NCBI GenBank assembly: GCA_027346925.1
Contig: DAIERH010000161.1
Coordinates: forward strand, 1 to 5,492
Length of the DNA: 5,492 bases
Reading direction: 5' to 3'
DNA from: Geobacter sp.
GTDB taxonomy: Bacteria; Desulfobacterota; Desulfuromonadia; Geobacterales; Pseudopelobacteraceae
A model generated the notes under the pieces. It did no database searches, was not told the origin of the DNA, and saw only the letters and a list, made by a program, of their open reading frames with translations. The number at the start of each line of letters is the position of its first letter. Position 1 is the first letter of the stretch. Shown one piece after another: positions 1-4,527 of this stretch. The position numbers were made by a program, and so were the translations under genes.

Positions 1-1
1 C

Positions 2-802
2 CTCTACGGCTGCATCGCTGCCGACATCACCCTCGGGAAGAAGTTCACCCACTACCTGCTCCACTGCCACCGCTGGCGGATCGGGCTGAAGATCCTGGAG
101 AAGGCCGAGGACGACCCGCAGCGGGCCTGCGCCTACGGCTACCTGAGCCACCTCGCCGCCGACTGCATCGCCCACAACTACTTCGTCCCCTTCAAGATGA
201 TCCACAGCTTCTCGTCGCTCGCCCTCAAGCACACCTACTGGGAGATGCGCTTCGAGACCTTCGTGGAAAAGCAGGTCTGGGAGGAGGCGCGGGCGGTCTG
301 CCGCAACGACCAGCGGGCCAACGATACGTTGCTGCGCGGTGTGTTGACCGCCACCCTCTTCTCGTTCGGCACCAACAAGCGCATCTTCAATTCAATCATG
401 CTCCTGTCTCGCCTGGAACGATGGCAGCGGGTCATGCATACCCTGTCCAGCAATTCCCGCTACGTGCTGGCCGACAGCGACCGGGACGAGTACCTCAAAC
501 TAACCGAGGCGGCGGTGTTCAACTTCCTGCAACATCCCGAAGATTCGGATGTGTTGCGGCTGGACCCGACCGGTGAACGAGCCCTGGCAATGGCCGAGGC
601 GTTCAGGAAAAACCTGCGCCTGCTCTACAAAAGCGGACAACTGACCAAGGCGGAGGGGGTGGAGCAGGTGGAGGCGCTCCGGGAAAAGCTGCGCCTGGCG
701 CTGCATGAACCGGAACTGCTGGAAAGGTTGCACAGTGGGAGGCGGAGCATCTTCAGCGTTGTCTTCGGCAGGAACACTCGGCAGTTACGTAATCAAGGAT
801 AA
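2..802 (+). CDS. Zinc-dependent phospholipase C family protein, 5' end missing
   Basis: The frame is open from base 2 and ends in TAA at 800-802, giving 266 visible residues. The true start lies before the window; the ATG at 197 is internal because family motifs precede it. Visible residues 46-63 contain GYLSHLAAD followed by HNYFVP, with H50, D54 and H58 spaced like zinc ligands of the bacterial zinc-dependent phospholipase C fold. H17, H21 and H23 near the left edge may also belong to the metal site. After about residue 90 the chain is charged and probably helical, with no membrane segment. Family members hydrolyse phospholipid head groups, but many paralogues in this bacterial group have no tested substrate, so the activity is inferred. 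A signal peptide cannot be judged because the N-terminus is absent. The last 50 bp overlap the end of coaBC on the other strand, and no terminator is visible after the stop. Confidence 0.75.
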   Translation, partial: LYGCIAADITLGKKFTHYLLHCHRWRIGLKILEKAEDDPQRACAYGYLSHLAADCIAHNYFVPFKMIHSFSSLALKHTYWEMRFETFVEKQVWEEARAVCRNDQRANDTLLRGVLTATLFSFGTNKRIFNSIMLLSRLERWQRVMHTLSSNSRYVLADSDRDEYLKLTEAAVFNFLQHPEDSDVLRLDPTGERALAMAEAFRKNLRLLYKSGQLTKAEGVEQVEALREKLRLALHEPELLERLHSGRRSIFSVVFGRNTRQLRNQG

Positions 803-1958
803 GGCCGGCCAGTTCTTTCTTGGACATCAACGGGCATTCCACCATGCGGCCGTCGCGGAAGAGGAGCCTGGCGGCGTTGGTATCCACGTTGAAACCCGCA
901 TCGGGCTGACTGACGTCATTGGCCACGATCATATCCAGGTTTTTCTCTTCCAGCTTCTTGGCTGCACCCGCCTCCAGGTTATCGGTCTCGGCGGCAAAGC
1001 CCACCAGGAACGGCCGTTCAGTCAACCGTCCCAGTTCAGCCAGAATATCAGGGTTTTTGACCAGCCGCAGCGTCAGTTCCCCGGTCTGCTTCTTGATCTT
1101 GGCTTGTTCGCGCTCCAAGGGGCGATAATCGGCCACCGCGGCCGCCTTGATGACCACGGTGCACCCGCCGACCCTAGCCATGACCGCCTCGCGCATCTCC
1201 GTTGCGCTCTCGACGGTCACCAATTCGACCCCTGGAGGTGGCGCCAGGCTTACGGGACCACTCACCAGTATCACCCGGCCGCCCCGCCTTTGGGCCTCCC
1301 TGGCCAGGGCATAGCCCATCTTTCCCGAGGAGTGGTTGCTGATGAAACGCACCGGGTCGATCTCTTCGCGGGTCGGCCCGGCCGTCACCAGGACAGTCTC
1401 GCCGGTCAGCGTCTTGGGGGTGAGCTCCGCCACTGCCGCTTCGAAGATGGTCTCAGGGGCAGCCAGTTTCCCTTCCCCCTCCCACCCGCAGGCCAGTTCG
1501 CCCTTTTCCGGAGGGACGAACAGGTACCCCAGCCGCCGCAGCCGTTCCTCGTTATCGCGATAGACCGGATTGGTATACATGTTGACGTTCATGGCCGGGG
1601 CAATCAACACCTTGGCCTTGGTGGCCATGACCGTGGTGGTGAGCAGGTCGTCGGCAATGCCGCAGGCCAGCTTACCAATGATATTGGCCGTGGCCGGGGC
1701 AATGATGAACAGGGCGGCCCGATCGGCCAGGGAGATATGGCCTATCTCCTGTTCGGAGATCAGGTTGAACAACTCCGTATGCACCGGGTTCGAGGAAAGG
1801 GTCTGGAAGGTGAGCGGCGCGACGAACTCCCGGGCCGCGCGGGTCATGATCACATGGACCACCGCGCCGGCCTTGGTGAGCAACCGCAGCAGTTCCACCG
1901 CCTTGTACACGGCAATGCCGCCGCTGACGCCGAGGATGACCTTTTTGTCCTTGAGCAC
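753..1958 (-). CDS. coaBC: Bifunctional phosphopantothenoylcysteine decarboxylase / phosphopantothenate-cysteine ligase
   Basis: This cytoplasmic enzyme of coenzyme A synthesis joins 4'-phosphopantothenate to cysteine using CTP (CoaB), then decarboxylates the product with FMN (CoaC). It has 401 residues, close to the E. coli length. The N-terminal CoaC half has the flavin-binding GVSGGIAVYK (10-19), catalytic H74 in IGHISLADRA, PAMNVNMY (121-128) with N124, and the flexible-loop cysteine C157 in ACGWEGEGK. The CoaB half begins near 186 and has GPTREEIDPVRFISNHSSGK (194-213) with N208, AAAVADYRP (272-280) and KIKK (287-290), matching the lysine used by the ligase. Translation starts at GTG (1956-1958), preceded by AAGG. 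A TGA lies in frame five codons upstream and no other start lies between, so the GTG is well fixed. It is second in a leftward pair with the hydrolase gene, 12 bp downstream. Its 3' end overlaps the convergent phospholipase-family gene. Confidence 0.96.
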   Translation of the reverse strand: MLKDKKVILGVSGGIAVYKAVELLRLLTKAGAVVHVIMTRAAREFVAPLTFQTLSSNPVHTELFNLISEQEIGHISLADRAALFIIAPATANIIGKLACGIADDLLTTTVMATKAKVLIAPAMNVNMYTNPVYRDNEERLRRLGYLFVPPEKGELACGWEGEGKLAAPETIFEAAVAELTPKTLTGETVLVTAGPTREEIDPVRFISNHSSGKMGYALAREAQRRGGRVILVSGPVSLAPPPGVELVTVESATEMREAVMARVGGCTVVIKAAAVADYRPLEREQAKIKKQTGELTLRLVKNPDILAELGRLTERPFLVGFAAETDNLEAGAAKKLEEKNLDMIVANDVSQPDAGFNVDTNAARLLFRDGRMVECPLMSKKELAGLILDYVTAECSCRRQR

Positions 1959-1970
1959 CGGGAGTACCTT

Positions 1971-2594
1971 TCAGAAATACGGGTTGTGGCGCTTTTCGTG
2001 GCCGATGGTTGTCTCCGGGCCATGCCCCGGATAGGCGGCAACATCGTCCGGCAGGACAAACAGCTTGCTGCGGATCGATTGGAGCAGTTGCCCGTGCGAA
2101 CCGCCCGGGAGGTCGGTTCGGCCGATGGAGTCGGCAAAGAGGGTATCGCCGGTAATGATCTTCTTCTCGGCCTCCAGGTAGAGGCAGCATCCGCCTTGTG
2201 TATGCCCCGGCGTATGCAGCACCTGCATGCGGCATCTGCCGAAGGATATCTCCATGCCGTCGGTCAGGAATGTATCGGGACGGGGTGAGTTTTCTCCGTG
2301 CACGCCATAGCTGCGGGCAACATCGGCCGCCCGTTCCAGGAAGGGCGCATCGGCGGCATGGATCAGCAGGCGAGCCCCGAAACGCTCCATCAGCAGACGG
2401 TTGGCGCCCACATGATCAAAATGCCCATGGGTGTTGATGATCTGCCCAATGGTCAGGCCGTGCCGTTCCACCGCCGCGATGACCCGGTCGGCGTCTCCTC
2501 CGGCGTCCACCACCACACCTTCACGACTCTCTTCGCAGCCAAGGATAAAGCAGTTGACCGCCAGAGGGCCAACCACCACCACATCGAATATCAT
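1971..2594 (-). CDS. MBL-fold metallohydrolase, glyoxalase II-like (YcbL/GloC type)
   Basis: A 207-residue cytoplasmic protein with a complete metallo-beta-lactamase metal site. THGHFDH supplies H56, H58, D60 and H61, TPGHTQGG supplies H131, TGDTLF supplies D150, and YPGHGPETT supplies H191. The tail TIGHEKRHNPYF is typical of the short glyoxalase II-like proteins, which lack the C-terminal substrate domain of classical glyoxalase II. Family members hydrolyse thioesters such as S-lactoylglutathione or other acyl-thiols; the real substrate here is unknown. The ATG at 2592-2594 has purine-rich AAGGGG about 11 bp upstream. No signal peptide is seen. The gene is 12 bp upstream of coaBC in the same reading frame and is probably co-transcribed with it; a link to thiol or CoA metabolism is possible but is only inferred from position. 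It diverges from the rubredoxin gene. Confidence 0.9.
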   Translation of the reverse strand: MIFDVVVVGPLAVNCFILGCEESREGVVVDAGGDADRVIAAVERHGLTIGQIINTHGHFDHVGANRLLMERFGARLLIHAADAPFLERAADVARSYGVHGENSPRPDTFLTDGMEISFGRCRMQVLHTPGHTQGGCCLYLEAEKKIITGDTLFADSIGRTDLPGGSHGQLLQSIRSKLFVLPDDVAAYPGHGPETTIGHEKRHNPYF

Positions 2595-2643
2595 TACCCG
2601 CCACCCCTTGCCATCAGGCCCGAAAGCAATCGGCTACGTCCTG

Positions 2644-2672
2644 TTGACAGACCATCCAGCCTGTTATACAGT
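2644..2672 (+). promoter_or_regulatory. Sigma-70-type promoter for the rubredoxin gene
   Basis: A perfect -35 box TTGACA (2644-2649) is followed, after 17 bp, by TACAGT (2667-2672), which matches 4 of 6 bases of the -10 consensus. TATACA (2665-2670) with a 15-bp spacer is the alternative reading. Predicted transcription starts near 2680, leaving a leader of about 40 nt before the ATG at 2721, with a strong AAAGGAG ribosome site at 2707-2713. Both promoter elements lie inside small CTGT...ACAG palindromes (2641-2650 and 2661-2671), which may be repressor or activator sites. On the opposite strand the same region offers TATAAC (complement of 2663-2668) as a weak -10 for the hydrolase-coaBC pair, but no matching -35 is seen. 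Confidence 0.6.
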
Positions 2673-2720
2673 TTATCCGTCATGGCCGCCCGGCATACCT
2701 AAACTCAAAGGAGACCTTCT

Positions 2721-2879
2721 ATGCAACGCTGGATCTGTACCATCTGCCAGTATGTCTACGACCCCGCCCTCGGCGACCCCGACCGTGGAATCCCCGCGGG
2801 AACCCCCTTCGAGTCTTTGCCCGACGATTGGTGCTGTCCGCTGTGCGGCGCCGGAAAAGACGCCTTTGAAATGGAATGA
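2721..2879 (+). CDS. Rubredoxin
   Basis: A 52-residue iron-sulfur protein that carries one electron on a single Fe(Cys)4 centre. The iron ligands are C6 and C9 (CTIC) and C39 and C42 (CPLC). Flanking residues are family-typical: W4, Y11, Y13, D14, GDPDRGIPAGT (18-28), F30, LPDDW (33-37), GAGKDAF (43-49). Two positions are unusual. Gln10 replaces the Gly that normally follows the second cysteine, and Cys38 adds a fifth cysteine directly before the third ligand. In anaerobes rubredoxin often donates electrons to rubrerythrin, superoxide reductase or oxygen reductases; no such partner is in this window. The ATG at 2721 has AAAGGAG seven bases upstream and its own promoter. The gene stands alone on this strand and converges on the zinc-ribbon gene. 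Confidence 0.95.
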   Translation: MQRWICTICQYVYDPALGDPDRGIPAGTPFESLPDDWCCPLCGAGKDAFEME

Positions 2880-2888
2880 CCCTTCACG

Positions 2889-2909
2889 GCCCCTGCGCCT
2901 CGCCGGGGC
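2889..2909. terminator. Hairpin between convergent genes, possible bidirectional terminator
   Basis: GCCCC (2889-2893) pairs with GGGGC (2905-2909), and inside it GCG (2895-2897) pairs with CGC (2901-2903) around a 3-base loop, with one T/C mismatch. That gives an eight-pair GC-rich stem in the 35-bp gap between the rubredoxin and zinc-ribbon stops. The plus strand continues with a weak T-rich tract (TATTTCTTCTT, 2916-2926). The minus strand has no T-run, so termination in that direction is less convincing. Confidence 0.5.
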
Positions 2910-2914
2910 TGTCC

Positions 2915-3094
2915 CTATTTCTTCTTGTCGGCCGGCTTGATGATGTCTATCTTTGTCTCGCCGCCTTCAACCTTCACCCGCCAGACCAACCCACAGGCGC
3001 CGCACTCCTTGACCGGCGACTGGTCGGACGAAAAACCGCCGGAATGCATGTCGAGATCCACCGCTGTCCTGTCGCCGCAATTCGGGCATTTCAT
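2915..3094 (-). CDS. Small zinc-ribbon protein of unknown function
   Basis: A 59-residue protein with two metal knuckles, CPNCG (C3, C6) and CGACG (C31, C34), spaced like a zinc-ribbon or rubredoxin-like site that would hold one zinc ion. Between them lies a hydrophilic stretch with H17 and DQSPVKE (24-30). The second half, LVWRVKVEGGETKIDIIKP (36-54), looks like beta strands and ends in a lysine tail. I do not recognise a named family or function; nucleic-acid or protein binding is typical for such ribbons but is a guess here. The ATG at 3092-3094 has a strong AAAGGAGT site seven bases upstream, and the stop is TAG at 2915-2917. It lies 41 bp downstream of the aminotransferase gene with no clear promoter between, so co-transcription is likely. 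The coding call rests on the intact cysteine pairs and the ribosome site. Confidence 0.8.
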   Translation of the reverse strand: MKCPNCGDRTAVDLDMHSGGFSSDQSPVKECGACGLVWRVKVEGGETKIDIIKPADKKK

Positions 3095-3135
3095 AATGTA
3101 ACTCCTTTAGCTAACGTCACTCTTAAATATATATG

Positions 3136-4209
3136 CTACGCCAGTTCAGGCATGATGGCAATGATGGCGCTGAACAGATCATCGAGGTCGTTCTTGGTCA
3201 TATCACCCATATGGGCGATGCGAAACGTCTGCCCCTTGATTTTGCCATACCCGTCGTCAAAGGCAAACCCGGCTTCAGCGAGCCGTTTCTTGAGTACCGC
3301 AAGGTCAACACCCCGGGTATTGCGGGCACAGGTCAGGGTAAGAGACTCGTAACCCGCATCGGGAAACAGCTCAAAACCGCGCGAGGTAAGCCAGCCGCGC
3401 ACATACCCGGCCAAGTCGCGATGTCTTTCCCACCGCGTCTCCAGCCCCTCGGCAAACATTCGCTCCAACTGGCGGTCCATGGCGTATATCTGCGAGATGC
3501 ACGGAGTAGAGGGGGTGTTATCCTTGGCGTCGCTGGCGTCGAATTCCAGATAGTCGAAGTAGTAGCCACGCCCCTCCATGGCAGCGGCACGCCGGAGCGC
3601 CCTTTCACTTGCGGTGAAGACCGTCAGCCCCGGCGGCAGTGCAAAGGCCTTCTGCACCCCGAAGATGCAGCTGTCGATACCAAGGGCATCGACAGGAATC
3701 TTGAGGGCACTCATGGACGATACCGTATCCACGATGAACATGACATCGGGGAACGAACGCATGACATCGGCAATCTCCCTCAGGGGCGACATGACACCGG
3801 TGGAGGTCTCGTTGTGGATCAGGGTCATGCTGTCATAGTTACCCGTGGACAGGGCCTTTTCAACTGCCTCGGGGGTAACCGGACGGCCCCATTCAAAACG
3901 GATGGCATCGGCCTGTTTTCCACACCGCAGCGTGACATCATGCCATTTGTCGGAGAAGGCGCCGTTGCAGAAATTGGCGCAACGTTTTCCCACCAGATTG
4001 CGAATGGCCCCTTCCATGACGCCAAAGGCGCTGGAGGTTGCCAGAAAGACTTTGCTCTGGGTTAAGAGCACCTGTTTGAGCCGCGATGTGACGCGGCCGT
4101 GAAGTTCGGCATATTCCTTCATGCGGTGGCCGATCATGGGCGTGGCCATGGCGGCGAGGATGTCTGGGTGTACAGGGACCGGGCCGGGAATGAAAAGCTT
4201 CTTATACAT
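3136..4209 (-). CDS. Class V PLP-dependent aminotransferase (alanine/serine-glyoxylate type)
   Basis: A 357-residue cytoplasmic enzyme of fold type I that should move an amino group using pyridoxal phosphate. The N-terminus has the family's PGPVPVHP (8-15) and GHR (27-29). HNETSTG (132-138) and D161 in IVDTVSS contact the cofactor, and K187 in FGVQKAFALPPGL forms the Schiff base. The C-terminal domain includes IYAMDRQLERMFAEGLETRW, a helix typical of serine-pyruvate and alanine-glyoxylate aminotransferases. Length is normal for the family. The true substrate pair (alanine, serine, glyoxylate, pyruvate or another) cannot be read from the sequence. The ATG at 4207-4209 has AGGAG five bases upstream; an ATG four bases further up meets a stop at once. 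It heads a leftward unit with the zinc-ribbon gene and diverges from the cytochrome gene. Confidence 0.92.
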   Translation of the reverse strand: MYKKLFIPGPVPVHPDILAAMATPMIGHRMKEYAELHGRVTSRLKQVLLTQSKVFLATSSAFGVMEGAIRNLVGKRCANFCNGAFSDKWHDVTLRCGKQADAIRFEWGRPVTPEAVEKALSTGNYDSMTLIHNETSTGVMSPLREIADVMRSFPDVMFIVDTVSSMSALKIPVDALGIDSCIFGVQKAFALPPGLTVFTASERALRRAAAMEGRGYYFDYLEFDASDAKDNTPSTPCISQIYAMDRQLERMFAEGLETRWERHRDLAGYVRGWLTSRGFELFPDAGYESLTLTCARNTRGVDLAVLKKRLAEAGFAFDDGYGKIKGQTFRIAHMGDMTKNDLDDLFSAIIAIMPELA

Positions 4210-4269
4210 GCATGCTCCTGGGTTCGGCGCTGCTCCGGAAAGGGAGTTGAAATGGCGTAAATCCTTTTC

Positions 4270-4298
4270 AAGCTAACAAATGGGGCTGCCAAAGTCAA
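4270..4298 (-). promoter_or_regulatory. Candidate sigma-70 promoter for the aminotransferase unit
   Basis: Read leftward, TTGACT (complement of 4293-4298) matches 5 of 6 bases of the -35 consensus. It is followed after 17 bp by TAGCTT (complement of 4270-4275), which matches only 3 of 6 bases of the -10. The implied leader is about 50 nt. It sits back to back with the rightward sigma-54 candidate, so the two directions could affect each other. Confidence 0.35.
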
Positions 4299-4300
4299 GA

Positions 4301-4316
4301 AGGCTCTCATGTTGCA
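4301..4316 (+). promoter_or_regulatory. Candidate sigma-54 (-24/-12) promoter for the cytochrome gene
   Basis: The segment AGGCTC-N5-TTGCA has the essential GG (4302-4303) and GC (4314-4315) exactly 10 bp apart. It matches 4 of 6 bases of the TGGCAC -24 element and all of the TTGCW -12 element. Predicted transcription would begin near 4327, giving a leader of about 200 nt before the ATG at 4528. The long leader and the imperfect -24 element lower confidence. A sigma-70 alternative (TATACT at 4425-4430) lacks a -35 box. Confidence 0.35.
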
Positions 4317-4527
4317 ACCCGGCCTTTACGCCCATGCTCAGGACGCCGCGAGCCTTATCGAAATAGCGGAAATTCTGCCCCGAGCAACCGGTTGAAACAA
4401 ATGCCGAAAATCTTTGTTACTTTGTATACTGTATTCAATTTACGTTGCTTTTATTCGTTTTTTTGGTGTATGTGTATACGCAAAATTCTCTTTGGCTGGA
4501 TCAAATCCTGTTTATGGAGGGACCATC

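Larger units (their letters stand above)
4210..4527. other. Divergent intergenic control region between aminotransferase and cytochrome
   Basis: This 318-bp stretch has no convincing gene. From left to right it holds the aminotransferase ribosome site (complement of 4215-4219), a candidate leftward sigma-70 promoter (4270-4298), a candidate rightward sigma-54 promoter (4301-4316), the palindromes GTTGCAAC (4311-4318) and CAACCGGTTG (4385-4394), and an AT-rich tract (about 4395-4495) with two TGTATAC copies 50 bp apart and a run of seven T. It ends with the cytochrome ribosome site TGGAGGG (4515-4521). I looked for a GEMM-type riboswitch, which precedes some Geobacter cytochrome genes, and could not fit its conserved core. 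Confidence 0.6.

Noticed and set aside
803..823. GGCCGGCC followed by TTCTTTCTT after the phospholipase-family stop, as a terminator
   Set aside because: The palindrome has no loop, so it cannot form a useful hairpin, and it is part of the coaBC coding sequence.
705..2288. Long rightward open frame of 527 codons, the longest in the window
   Set aside because: It lies antisense to coaBC and the hydrolase, both with complete catalytic motifs. Its protein is low-complexity, rich in G, H, R and Q, and matches no family I know; it is a GC-rich shadow.
2641..2671. LexA (SOS) box at the CTGT/ACAG elements
   Set aside because: The E. coli-type box needs eight bases between CTGT and ACAG; here there are two and three. 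The Geobacter LexA site is also reported to be different.
3133..4065. Rightward open frame of 310 codons
   Set aside because: It is antisense to the aminotransferase, which has the full PLP motifs; no ribosome site or family features are seen.
4276..4296. Leftward sigma-54 promoter with TGGCAG on the aminotransferase side
   Set aside because: The -24 half is good, but no TTGC lies at the required distance; the nearest TTGT is off by one base and lacks the GC.
4317..4400. Possible GEMM (cyclic dinucleotide) riboswitch in the cytochrome leader
   Set aside because: GGACGCCGCGAGCC (4342-4355) loosely recalls one GEMM strand, but the GGCAAACC-like strand, the GAAA tetraloop helix and the closing pairs cannot be placed.
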